DNA from: Actinotalea sp. Marseille-Q4924
Lineage (GTDB): Bacteria > Actinomycetota > Actinomycetes > Actinomycetales > Cellulomonadaceae
NCBI RefSeq assembly: GCF_916618755.1
Contig: NZ_CAKAKB010000003.1
Coordinates: 868,001 to 932,000, forward strand
DNA: 64,000 nt
Reading direction: 5' to 3'
Part shown: piece after piece, positions 54,080 through 64,000 of the stretch
How positions within the stretch are numbered: position 1 is the first letter of the stretch
How the letters are laid out: each line of letters begins with the position of its first letter
Notes under the pieces: model-generated
Told to the model about the DNA's origin: nothing
Seen by the model: only the letters and a program-made list of their open reading frames with translations
The model's database searches: none
Position numbers and translations under genes: made by a program

Positions 54080-55144
54080 GTGCACAGTGTCGCCATGGCC
54101 ATCGACTTCCGACCTCCCGTCGCGCCGCGCGTCCCGGCGACCGTCCCTTCCCTGCGGGTCGCCGTCGTCGGCACGGGCGGGTGGGGCGAGCAGCACGCCC
54201 GGGTCTTCGCCGACCGGACCGACACCGTGCTGTGCGCCGTCGTGGGCCGCGACGCGGGGCGCACGCGGGCACGGGCCGACGCCTACGGCACGACGCCGTA
54301 CACGGACCTGGACACGATGCTCGAGGCGGAGCGCCCCGACCTGGTGACCGTGTGCCTGCCCAACGAGGAGCACTTCGGTCCCACGCTGCAGCTCGTCCGG
54401 CACGGTGTGCCGCTCCTCGTCGAGAAACCGCTCGTCTTCGACCTCGGCCAGGCGGACACCCTGCTGGCCGAGGCGGACCGCAGCGGGGCGTTCTTCGCGA
54501 TCGACCTCAACCACCGCTACGCGGAACCGGTGCTGCGCGCCAAGCGCCTCCTCGACGCGGGCGACCTGGGCGACGTCGTGTTCGCCACCTGGCGGTTCGG
54601 GGGCGAACCGAACTTCGGCACGTCGCCCCACGCGAACCTCGTGGAGACCCAGGTGCACGGCTTCGACATGCTGGAGCACCTGTGCGGCCCCGTCGTGTCC
54701 GTCATGGCCCAGACGTACGACGGCGCCCGCGCCGGGGTGTTCACCACGATCGCGGTCGCCCTGGAGCTCGCGTCCGGCGCCGTCGGGACGTTCCTGGGCA
54801 CGTACGACTCGTCCTACGCCTACCCGGACGCGCAGCGCGTGGAGATCAACGGCACGGCGGGCCGGCTCGTCATCGAGGACACGGTCCGCCGCCTCGTGCT
54901 CTCCCGCCCCGGCGACGAGACCGCCCAGGTGTGGCAGGCCGGCTACTTCGACGACGAGGCGCGCAGCTTCCACAACACCTTCGACCGGCACGTCGACGCC
55001 GTGCTCGCCGCCCTGCGCGCGGGCGAGGAGCCCCCGGTCCACGCACGGGCCGGACGGCGCGCGCTCGAGCTCGCCCACGCCGTGGTGCGCTCCGCGGAGC
55101 AGGGCGTCCGGGTCCGGACCGAGCCGCGGGAGCCCGTCGGCTGA
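54080..55144 (+). CDS. Gfo/Idh/MocA family NAD(P)-dependent oxidoreductase
   Basis: The 354-residue protein has the Rossmann dinucleotide site VAVVGTGGWGEQHARVF (about 27-43), VTVCLPNEEHF, the EKPL motif (LLVEKPLVFDLGQA, about 113) used in catalysis by this family, and a C-terminal alpha/beta domain with ATWRFGGEPNFGTSPHANLVE. It oxidises or reduces a sugar-like or inositol-like substrate that cannot be named. GTG 54080 has GGAGGAGG nine bases upstream; ATG 54095 is the alternative. It is flanked by two unrelated ABC exporters. Confidence 0.87.
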   Translation: MHSVAMAIDFRPPVAPRVPATVPSLRVAVVGTGGWGEQHARVFADRTDTVLCAVVGRDAGRTRARADAYGTTPYTDLDTMLEAERPDLVTVCLPNEEHFGPTLQLVRHGVPLLVEKPLVFDLGQADTLLAEADRSGAFFAIDLNHRYAEPVLRAKRLLDAGDLGDVVFATWRFGGEPNFGTSPHANLVETQVHGFDMLEHLCGPVVSVMAQTYDGARAGVFTTIAVALELASGAVGTFLGTYDSSYAYPDAQRVEINGTAGRLVIEDTVRRLVLSRPGDETAQVWQAGYFDDEARSFHNTFDRHVDAVLAALRAGEEPPVHARAGRRALELAHAVVRSAEQGVRVRTEPREPVG

Positions 55145-55193
55145 CGGACCGCTCAGCCGGGCATCTCGCCACGGCGGCGACCCGGGCGCACGA

Positions 55194-56015
55194 TCAGCGC
55201 GCCGCCGCGCGCTGGTACTGGCGCACGGTCAGGGGGACGAACACCACCAGCAGCGCGATGCCCCACAGCAGCGTGTAGAGCACGGGGTTCTGCAACGGCC
55301 ACGTCGTGGGGTCCGGCGTGCCCGGCAGCACGTTGCCGAACAGCTCCCGCGCCGCCTGGGTGACGCTCGACACCGGGTTCCACTCGGCGAACGTGCGCAG
55401 GACGCCGGGCAGGTTCTGCGACGGCACGAAGGTGTTCGCGATGAAGGTCAGGGGGAAGATGACGATGAACACCGCGTTGTTGAACACCTCGGGTGTCCGC
55501 ACGAGCAGCCCGACGTACGCCATGAGCCAGCTGATGCAGTACGCGAAGAACAGCAGGAGCACGTAGCCGAGCAGCGCCTCCCCGAGGGAGGAGTTGATGC
55601 GCCAGCCGACCACGAGCCCCGTCAGCGACATGATCACGACCGTGAGGACGTTGTTGACGACGTCGGCCCCGGTCCGCCCGACGAGCACCGCGGACGGCGC
55701 CATGGGCAGCGAGCGGAACCGGTCGATGATCCCCTTCTTGAGGTCCTGCGCCATGCCGGAGCCGGTGATCGTGGCCCCGAAGATGACGGTCTGCGCGAAG
55801 ATCCCGGCGATGAGGAACTCGCGGTAGAGCGCCGGGTCGAGCTCCGAGGCGCCCGGGAGGGCGATCGAGCCGCCGAACACGTAGGCGAACAGCAGCACGA
55901 ACATGATCGGCGAGATGATCGAGCCGACGAGCAGGTCCGGGACCCGCTTGATCGTGATGAGGTTGCGGCGCGTGACGGTCCAGCCGTCGGAGAGCGCCTG
56001 GACGAGCGGGCTCAT
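55194..56015 (-). CDS. ABC-2 type permease, DrrB-like
   Basis: The 273-residue membrane protein shows the DrrB pattern: SDGWTVTRRNLITIKRVPD at the N-terminus, SIISPIMFVLLFAYVFGG, GSGMAQDLKKGIIDRFRSLPM in the cytoplasmic loop, FPLTFIANTFVPSQNLPG and WNPVSSVTQAARELFGN before the last helix. With the DrrA-like ATPase (four-base overlap, ATG 56015) it makes a drug or lipid exporter of the daunorubicin-resistance type. It converges on the oxidoreductase gene. Confidence 0.9.
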   Translation of the reverse strand: MSPLVQALSDGWTVTRRNLITIKRVPDLLVGSIISPIMFVLLFAYVFGGSIALPGASELDPALYREFLIAGIFAQTVIFGATITGSGMAQDLKKGIIDRFRSLPMAPSAVLVGRTGADVVNNVLTVVIMSLTGLVVGWRINSSLGEALLGYVLLLFFAYCISWLMAYVGLLVRTPEVFNNAVFIVIFPLTFIANTFVPSQNLPGVLRTFAEWNPVSSVTQAARELFGNVLPGTPDPTTWPLQNPVLYTLLWGIALLVVFVPLTVRQYQRAAAR

Positions 56016-56974
56016 GCGCCGGCCTCCTGCGGTGCGGACTCGGCCTCGTGGCCGGTCAGGGTGAGGAACACGTCGTCGAGGGTCGGCCGGCGGATCCCGG
56101 CGTCGAGGACCTCCACCCCGGCGTCGCCGAGGGCGCGCAGCACGGCCACGAGGGCACCCGTCCCTCCGGTGACCGGCGCGGTCAGCGTGCGGGTGTGCTC
56201 CTCGACGGCGATCTCGCCGGAGACGAGCGGGGACAGCACCGCGCGGGCCGCGGGCACCTCGTCGGTGCGGCTCACGGTCACGGCCACCCGCTCCCCACCG
56301 ACCTGCGACTTGAGCTCGTCGGCCGTCCCCTGCGCGATGACCTTCCCGTGGTCGATGACCGCGATCCGGTCGGCGAGCTGGTCCGCCTCCTCGAGGTACT
56401 GCGTCGTGAGGAGCAGCGTCGTGCCCGACCGGACGAGCTGGCCGATCACGTCCCACATCCCGAGCCGGCTGCGTGGGTCCAGGCCGGTGGTGGGCTCGTC
56501 CAGGAACAGGACCTCCGGCTCGGCGACGAGGGCACCGGCGAGGTCGAGCCGTCGCCGCATGCCGCCGGAGTAGCCGCGGACGGGCCGTCGGGCGGCGTCC
56601 GTGAGGCCGAAGCGCTCGAGCAGCTCGTCCGCGCGGGTCCGGGCGCGCCGGGCGCCGAGGTGGTAGAGCCGCCCCACCATCTCGAGGTTCTCGAACCCCG
56701 TGAGGTTCTCGTCGACGGCGGCGTACTGCCCGGACACACCGATGCGTCGCCGGAGCTCCCGCGCGTCGCGCACGACGTCGAGGCCCAGCACCGTGGCGCC
56801 GCCCTCGTCCGGCCGGAGGAGCGTCGTGAGGATCCGCACCGTCGTGGTCTTGCCGGCGCCGTTGGGACCCAGCAGCCCGAGCACCGTCCCGCGCTCGACG
56901 GTCAGGTCGATGCCGTCGACGGCGTGCACGGCGCCGTACCGCTTGCGGAGGCCCTGGGCCATGATCGTGGACAC
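56012..56974 (-). CDS. ABC transporter ATP-binding protein, DrrA-like
   Basis: The 320-residue ATPase carries AVDGIDLTVERGTVLGLLG, GPNGAGKTTTVRILTTLL (Walker A), SGQYAAVDENLTGFENL (Q-loop region characteristic of DrrA), GYSGGMRRRLDLAGALV, LFLDEPTTGLDPRSR and RRPTLDDVFLTLTGHEA. These identify the daunorubicin-resistance ATPase subfamily. GTG 56974 (or ATG 56962) is the start; no Shine-Dalgarno is present, and CAGACT a few bases upstream on the minus strand could be a -10 for a leaderless mRNA. Longer upstream frames are not homologous. Confidence 0.9.
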   Translation of the reverse strand: MSTIMAQGLRKRYGAVHAVDGIDLTVERGTVLGLLGPNGAGKTTTVRILTTLLRPDEGGATVLGLDVVRDARELRRRIGVSGQYAAVDENLTGFENLEMVGRLYHLGARRARTRADELLERFGLTDAARRPVRGYSGGMRRRLDLAGALVAEPEVLFLDEPTTGLDPRSRLGMWDVIGQLVRSGTTLLLTTQYLEEADQLADRIAVIDHGKVIAQGTADELKSQVGGERVAVTVSRTDEVPAARAVLSPLVSGEIAVEEHTRTLTAPVTGGTGALVAVLRALGDAGVEVLDAGIRRPTLDDVFLTLTGHEAESAPQEAGA

Positions 56975-57083
56975 GCGCGCCAGTCTGACGGTGACCACCG
57001 ACACGGTCCAAGGGTTTCGGCCCTCGGCGGACAGGCGCCGGTGGCGGTCCCGGGGCGCCGTGGGGCCGGTGCGACCATGGGGG

Positions 57084-57335
57084 ATGACGACGGGACCGAC
57101 GGACTGGGTCAGCGGCGAGCGGGTCTTCGCCCCGCCGAGCGGGACGGTGGACACCGACTGGCTCGTCCCCGCCGTCCTCGAGGCCGCCCCGGACGCCGCC
57201 CCCGACGCCGCCCGTGCGGCGCTCGCCCGGGCATGGGCCGACCACCGTGCCGGCGTCCGGGGCGGATCCACGGCGACCGTCGACGTCGTCGCACGGGACG
57301 TGGTCGCGGCCGCGGCCCGTCAGTTCCGGGCCTGA
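57084..57335 (+). CDS. Small hypothetical protein
   Basis: An 83-residue soluble protein starts at ATG 57084 after GGGGG: it begins MTTGPTDWVSGERVFAPPSG and ends VDVVARDVVAAAARQFRA. The C-terminal half is Ala-rich and helical. I do not recognise a family. Support comes from the good ribosome-binding site, the placement divergent to the DrrA-like gene and a terminator-like hairpin just downstream. Confidence 0.5.
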   Translation: MTTGPTDWVSGERVFAPPSGTVDTDWLVPAVLEAAPDAAPDAARAALARAWADHRAGVRGGSTATVDVVARDVVAAAARQFRA

Positions 57336-57394
57336 CGCCCGGCCCGGCCCGGTCGCCCCGGAGCGCACCCCCGGCACCGAGCGCACCGGGCACG

Positions 57395-57429
57395 ACGACG
57401 GCGGCGGCCCGAGGGACCGCCGCCGTCGT
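57395..57429. terminator. Hairpin between the small hypothetical gene and acnA
   Basis: ACGACGGCGGCGG and CCGCCGCCGTCGT form perfect 13-base arms around CCCGAGGGA. It lies 60 bases past the plus-strand stop and 7 bases past the acnA stop on the minus strand, so it can serve both. Confidence 0.8.
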
Positions 57430-57435
57430 GGGACC

Positions 57436-60270
<2,835 letters not shown>

Positions 60271-60435
60271 GGTGACTCCTCACGTGTCGTGCACGGTCGT
60301 GTGCACGAGAGCTCGTGCACGGTTCGTCTGCGGGGTGCCAGGGCGGCGCCGCACGGGGCGGTCGGCCCGGGCGCCGTCGTCGTCCGCGGTGCGTCCGCGG
60401 GGCTGCCGACGCCCCCACGCCGGGACACCCGAAGA

Positions 60436-60460
60436 TATCTCGACGTCAAGATACATCGTA
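60436..60460 (-). promoter_or_regulatory. acnA promoter -10 TACGAT with overlapping palindromic operator
   Basis: On the minus strand TACGAT (60460-60455) is a -10 candidate, and directly downstream TATCTTGACGTCGAGATA (60453-60436) is an 18-base palindrome with one mismatch that would cover the transcription start. That geometry fits repression. The rest of the 60271-60539 gap shows no gene. Confidence 0.5.
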
Positions 60461-60539
60461 GCGGAACGGCCCTGCGGACCGCTCCCCGGGCCCACGCGCG
60501 TGTCCGCCGGCGTGGCCCGGGCTCAGGGCTGCGACCGCT

Positions 60540-61994
60540 TCACCACTGGACGGCGACGTACTTGGACTCGGTGTACTCCAGCATGCCCTCGTGCCCGCCC
60601 TCGCGCCCCAGGCCGGACTGCTTCACGCCGCCGAACGGCGCGGCGGGGTCGGAGACGACGCCGCGGTTCAGGCCGACCATGCCGGACTCCAGCGCCTCGC
60701 TCATGCGCAGCCCGCGCGCGAGGTCCCGCGTGAAGACGTACGACACGAGTCCGTACTCCGTGCGGTTCGCCAGCTCGACCGCCTCCTCGTCGGTGTCGAA
60801 GACGACCACGGGCGCCACCGGCCCGAAGATCTCCTCCGAGAGGATCCGGGAGTCGGGCGCCACCCCCGACAGCACGGTGGGCGCGTAGAAGTAGCCCTCG
60901 CGGTCGGGCCGGGAGCCGCCGGTCGCCACGTGGGCGCCCTGCGCCACCGCGTCCTCGACCAGCTCCGCGACCTTGTCCAGCGACGACTGGTTGACGAGCG
61001 GTCCGACGGCGACGTCCTCCAGCCCGGGGCCGACGGTCAGCGCGCCCATCTGCTCGGCGAGCCGCCGCGTGAACTCCTCGGCGACGGGCCGTTGCACGTA
61101 CATCCGGTTCGCCGCGGTGCACGCCTCGCCGCCGTTGCGCATCTTGGCGAGCAGGGCGCCCTCCACGGCCACGTCGAGGTCCGCGTCGTCGAGCACGACG
61201 AGCGGCGCGTTGCCGCCGAGCTCCATGGAGCAGGAGATGACCCGGTCGGCCGCCAGCTTGAGCAGTCCGCGTCCGACCTCCGTGGACCCCGTGAAGGAGA
61301 GCTTGCGCACCCGCGGGTCCGTGAGCACCGTCTCGGCGACGGCACCCGAGCGCCGCGACGGCAGGACATTCACCACGCCGTCGGGCACGCCGGCCTCCGC
61401 GAGGATCGCGGCGACGGCCAGCGCGCTGAGCGGGGTCTCCGACGCCGGCTTGAGGATCACGGTGCAGCCGGCGGCGAGGGCCGGACCGATCTTGCGCGTC
61501 GCCATGGCCGCGGGGAAGTTCCACGGCGTGATGAGCAGGGCGATCCCGATAGGCTGACGGATGACCATGATCTGGTTCGCGCCCGACGGCGCCGTCCGCA
61601 CCTCCCCGGTCAGGCGCACCGCCTCCTCCGCGAACCAGCGGAAGAACTCCGCCGCGTAGCGGATCTCCCCGAGCGCGTCCCGCCGGGCCTTGCCGTTCTC
61701 GCGCACCATGAGCTCGGCGAGGACGTCCTCCCGCTCGATCATCAGCTCGAAGGCGCGACGGAGGATCTCACCGCGCTGTCGCGGCGGGGTGGCTGCCCAG
61801 CCGGTCGCCGCCTTCTCGGCGGCGTCCACGCACGCCCGGGCGTCGGCGACCGTGCCGTTCGCCACCTGGGCGATCGTGCGGGTGGTGGCCGGGTCGATGA
61901 CGTCGAAGCGTCCACCGTCCTCGGCGTCCCGCCACCGCCCCCCGATGAAGAGGTCGGTCGGGACCGTCAGACCTGCGACCAGGTCGTCGAGCAT
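60540..61994 (-). CDS. gabD: NAD(P)-dependent succinate-semialdehyde dehydrogenase-like aldehyde dehydrogenase
   Basis: The 484-residue protein is an ALDH-superfamily enzyme: ITPWNFPAAMATRKIGPALAAG, KPASETPLSALA, SFTGSTEVGRGLL (cofactor loop), MELGGNAPLVVLDDAD with the catalytic Glu, and GGEACTAANRMYV with the catalytic Cys. EEIFGPVAPVVVF and PFGGVKQSGLGREGG close the domain. The ELGGNAP and PFGGVKQSGLGREG phrases are those of GabD-like succinate-semialdehyde dehydrogenases, though other semialdehydes are possible. ATG 61994 follows AGGAGGACTCCC-like sequence. It feeds succinate to the TCA cycle, next to aconitase. Confidence 0.88.
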   Translation of the reverse strand: MLDDLVAGLTVPTDLFIGGRWRDAEDGGRFDVIDPATTRTIAQVANGTVADARACVDAAEKAATGWAATPPRQRGEILRRAFELMIEREDVLAELMVRENGKARRDALGEIRYAAEFFRWFAEEAVRLTGEVRTAPSGANQIMVIRQPIGIALLITPWNFPAAMATRKIGPALAAGCTVILKPASETPLSALAVAAILAEAGVPDGVVNVLPSRRSGAVAETVLTDPRVRKLSFTGSTEVGRGLLKLAADRVISCSMELGGNAPLVVLDDADLDVAVEGALLAKMRNGGEACTAANRMYVQRPVAEEFTRRLAEQMGALTVGPGLEDVAVGPLVNQSSLDKVAELVEDAVAQGAHVATGGSRPDREGYFYAPTVLSGVAPDSRILSEEIFGPVAPVVVFDTDEEAVELANRTEYGLVSYVFTRDLARGLRMSEALESGMVGLNRGVVSDPAAPFGGVKQSGLGREGGHEGMLEYTESKYVAVQW

Positions 61995-62100
61995 GGGAGT
62001 CCTCCTGTCGGTCGCGGCCTCGTCGCCGCGTGAGAGCAGTATGGGAGGCGCGGGGCACCGGTCACCAGCGCCGGTCGCGGTCCGGGGCGCCGCCCGCGGC

Positions 62101-63339
62101 TCAGGACCGGCGCAGGAGGGCCACGGCCTCCACGTGGTGCGTCATGGGGAACAGGTCGAAGGCGCGCAGCCGCTCCAGGGCGTAGCCGGCACCCGCGAGG
62201 AGCGCGACGTCCCGCGCCAGGGACGCCGGGTCGCAGGCGACGAGGACGACGCGCTCGGCCCCGAGGGAGACCAACCCGTCGACGACGGCGCGCCCGGCGC
62301 CCACGCGCGGCGGGTCCAGCACGACGACGTCGGCCGGCCCCGTCGCGCCGCTGCTGAGCACCTCGGCGACGTCACCCCGGTGGAGGCGCACCTGCGGCAG
62401 GTCGTGGACGTTCCGGCGCAGGTCGCGCGCGGCCCGCGCGTCCCCCTCGACGGCCACGACCGAGCCCCGCTCCCCCACCGCACGGGCCAGCGGCACGGTG
62501 AGGAGACCGGCACCGGCGTACAGGTCCACGACCCGGGCGCCGGCGAGACCGTCCTCGGCGAGCGCGTCCGCGACCGCACCGACGAGCACGCCCGGCGCCT
62601 CGCGGTGCACCTGCCAGAAGCCGCTCCCGGCGACGCGCCAGGTCAGGTCGCGACCGCCGACGGCGAGCGCCTCACGGACCGACGACCGCGCCGTCGGACG
62701 ATGGTCGGGCCGGCCGTTCACCAGCGGGACCCCGTCGGCGAGCAGCAGCGGGCGGTCGCCGGCCGCAGGCGCGACGATCGTGAGGCGTGCGCCGGGCGAC
62801 CAGCGCCGCCCGAGGACGGCGGGCACGTCGACCGCCTCCGTCGCCAGGGGCATGTCGTGGATCGCGACGACGTCGTGGGAGCGGTGGCGGTGCATCCCCG
62901 CCCGGCCGTCGGCGTCCGCGACGAGCTCGACGCGCGTGCGCCAGCGCAGGCCGCCCCGGTCGTCGTCGCCCGGTGCCGCCTCGACGACGACGCCCCGCTC
63001 GTCGTGGGCGCGGCGCAGCTGCTCCTCGACGACCGCCGCCTTCCACGCCCGCTGGGCGGGCAGGGCGACGTGCGCCAGCTCGCCTCCCCCGACGCCGCCG
63101 GGCCCCGCCTCGGGCCACGCCGAGGGCACGCGGTCCGGCGACGCGTCGACGACCTCGACCGCGTCCGCACGCCAGAAGCGCGCGTCCGGCGCCGCATCGG
63201 TGAGCCGGGCCAGCACCCGCTCGCCCGGCAGCGCGTGGCGCACGAAGACCACCCGGCCCTCGTGCCGCGCGACGCAGTGGCCTCCGTGCGCGACGGGGCC
63301 TACCTCCAGGGCCACGGGCGGGGCGTCCTCCGTGCTCAC
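62101..63339 (-). CDS. TrmA-family class I SAM-dependent RNA methyltransferase with TRAM domain
   Basis: The 412-residue protein has an N-terminal TRAM domain (LEVGPVAHGGHCVARHEGRVV, FVRHALPGERVLARL), a middle RNA-binding region, and the Rossmann methyltransferase with VVDLYAGAGLLTVPLARAVG, VLDPPRVGAG and VLVACDPASLARD. The last motif holds the nucleophilic Cys of 5-methyluridine methyltransferases; HHVEAVALL ends the fold. It lacks the usual CxxC iron-sulfur ligands I would expect in RlmD-type enzymes. The mycobacterial Rv2689c is in the same position beside a permease gene. GTG 63339 overlaps the permease stop. tRNA or rRNA target is unknown. Confidence 0.87.
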   Translation of the reverse strand: MSTEDAPPVALEVGPVAHGGHCVARHEGRVVFVRHALPGERVLARLTDAAPDARFWRADAVEVVDASPDRVPSAWPEAGPGGVGGGELAHVALPAQRAWKAAVVEEQLRRAHDERGVVVEAAPGDDDRGGLRWRTRVELVADADGRAGMHRHRSHDVVAIHDMPLATEAVDVPAVLGRRWSPGARLTIVAPAAGDRPLLLADGVPLVNGRPDHRPTARSSVREALAVGGRDLTWRVAGSGFWQVHREAPGVLVGAVADALAEDGLAGARVVDLYAGAGLLTVPLARAVGERGSVVAVEGDARAARDLRRNVHDLPQVRLHRGDVAEVLSSGATGPADVVVLDPPRVGAGRAVVDGLVSLGAERVVLVACDPASLARDVALLAGAGYALERLRAFDLFPMTHHVEAVALLRRS

Positions 63340-64000
63340 CGGTGCCCTCCGTCCTCGGCGACCCGGGAGCCGGGTGCGCCCGGTGTCGACGGCGCGGGCG
63401 GGGTGGTGTCGTCGAACGTCTCGACGGGGTCCACGCCAGCAGCGGCGCCCGGCGTGCGGGGTGCCTGGGCCACCGGGTCGGTCGCCGTCCCGAGCGGGCC
63501 GCCCACCAGCTCGGCGGAGCGCAGCTGCCACGGCACGGAGGCGATGACGACCCCGGGCGTCAGGAGCAGGCGGTTCTTCAGGCGCATGGCGCTCTGGTTG
63601 TGCAGGAGCTGCTCCCACCAGTGCCCGACGACGTACTCCGGGACGTAGACGACGACGAGGTCGCGGGGGCTGCGGCGGCGGATCGACCGCACGTACCCCA
63701 CCACGGGGCGGGTCAGGTCGCGGTACGGGGAGTCGAGGACCCGCAGCGGCACCGGCAGGTCGAGGGCGTCCCACTGCCGGTGCAGCTCGGCGGTCTCGTC
63801 CGCGTCGACCGAGACGGTGAGCGCCTCGAGCGACGACGGCCGGGTCGCCCGGGCGTACGCCAGCGCGCGCATGGTGGGCTTGTGCAGCCGGGAGATGAGC
63901 ACGATCGCGTGCACGCGGCTGGGCAGCGCCCGCGCGGCTGCCGGGTCATCGCCCAGGGCGAGCTCCACCCGCACGGCCTCGTAGTGCCGGCGCACACCCC
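63336..64000 (-). CDS. APC-family permease, C-terminal cytoplasmic part (5' end outside window)
   Basis: The 221 visible residues are the C-terminal soluble part of a larger protein running off the right edge. They include a nucleotide-binding-like universal-stress-type fold (VHAIVLISRLHKPTMRALAYAR, VSVDADETAELHRQWDAL, DLVVVYVPEYVVGHWWEQLLHNQ, RLLLTPGVVIASVPW) and an Ala/Pro-rich tail. This matches the tail of actinobacterial APC permeases next to TRAM methyltransferases (Rv2690c-Rv2689c). The membrane part is not visible, so the transporter call rests on this tail and the synteny. Its stop overlaps the methyltransferase start by four bases. Confidence 0.75.
   Translation of the reverse strand, partial: GVRRHYEAVRVELALGDDPAAARALPSRVHAIVLISRLHKPTMRALAYARATRPSSLEALTVSVDADETAELHRQWDALDLPVPLRVLDSPYRDLTRPVVGYVRSIRRRSPRDLVVVYVPEYVVGHWWEQLLHNQSAMRLKNRLLLTPGVVIASVPWQLRSAELVGGPLGTATDPVAQAPRTPGAAAGVDPVETFDDTTPPAPSTPGAPGSRVAEDGGHR

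Overview
The window is about 74% GC, uses many GTG starts and packs genes with 4-base ATGA/GTGA overlaps. Gene content (RbpA, GarA-type FHA protein, polyprenol-phosphate mannose synthase, PafC, F420-type LLM oxidoreductases, AcnA, pyruvate carboxylase) points to a high-GC actinobacterium, most likely Micrococcales and probably Cellulomonadaceae. The family-level placement is inferred from gene content and order, not computed. It looks like ordinary chromosome with one accessory scar (17.2-17.6 kb). No rRNA, tRNA, CRISPR array, prophage or intact transposase gene was seen.

Layout. 0-10.6 kb (+): pafC (partial), a small membrane protein, tatA, tatC, a diacylglycerol-kinase-like lipid kinase, the HelY helicase, an amidohydrolase, a 460-base gap holding a strong promoter and a candidate structured RNA, then lnt and ppm1 side by side. 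10.6-14.8 kb (-): rbpA with an SigR-like promoter, an ABC exporter with a Met/Gly repeat insert, and an MFS exporter. 14.8-17.2 kb (+): a short UvrA2/DrrC-type protein. 17.2-17.6 kb: a MITE-like element inserted into a LexA (SOS) box. 17.6-27.6 kb (mostly -): GNAT, pyruvate carboxylase, and a block matching the mycobacterial Rv1822-Rv1830 order (PgsA2-like, DUF881, Sbp, DUF881, GarA, FtsR-like, bifunctional nuclease, MerR), lacking gcvH.

27.8-40 kb: DUF4126, an LLM oxidoreductase, a trehalose-synthase-like GH13 enzyme coupled to a TIGR03885-type LLM protein, an App1/DUF2183 phosphatase, threonine aldolase, a DUF6421-like protein, a DeaD helicase, and DUF305 and DUF3105 proteins. 40.1-48.8 kb is a vitamin B12 island: PduO-type adenosyltransferase (-), then a cobalamin riboswitch (+), a membrane-anchored transcobalamin-like protein, ECF transporter T, fused A-A and S components, and B12-dependent ribonucleotide reductase nrdJ with tandem NrdR boxes and a DnaA box. 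Together they suggest B12 capture, import, adenosylation and use.

49-64 kb: a VanY-like peptidase with TRR repeats, a fused double ABC-2 permease with its ATPase, a Gfo/Idh/MocA oxidoreductase, a DrrAB-like exporter, aconitase, an aldehyde dehydrogenase, a TrmA-family RNA methyltransferase, and the C-terminus of an APC permease running off the right edge.

Start codons were chosen from Shine-Dalgarno spacing, -10 positions and family N-termini, and often differ from the longest open frame.
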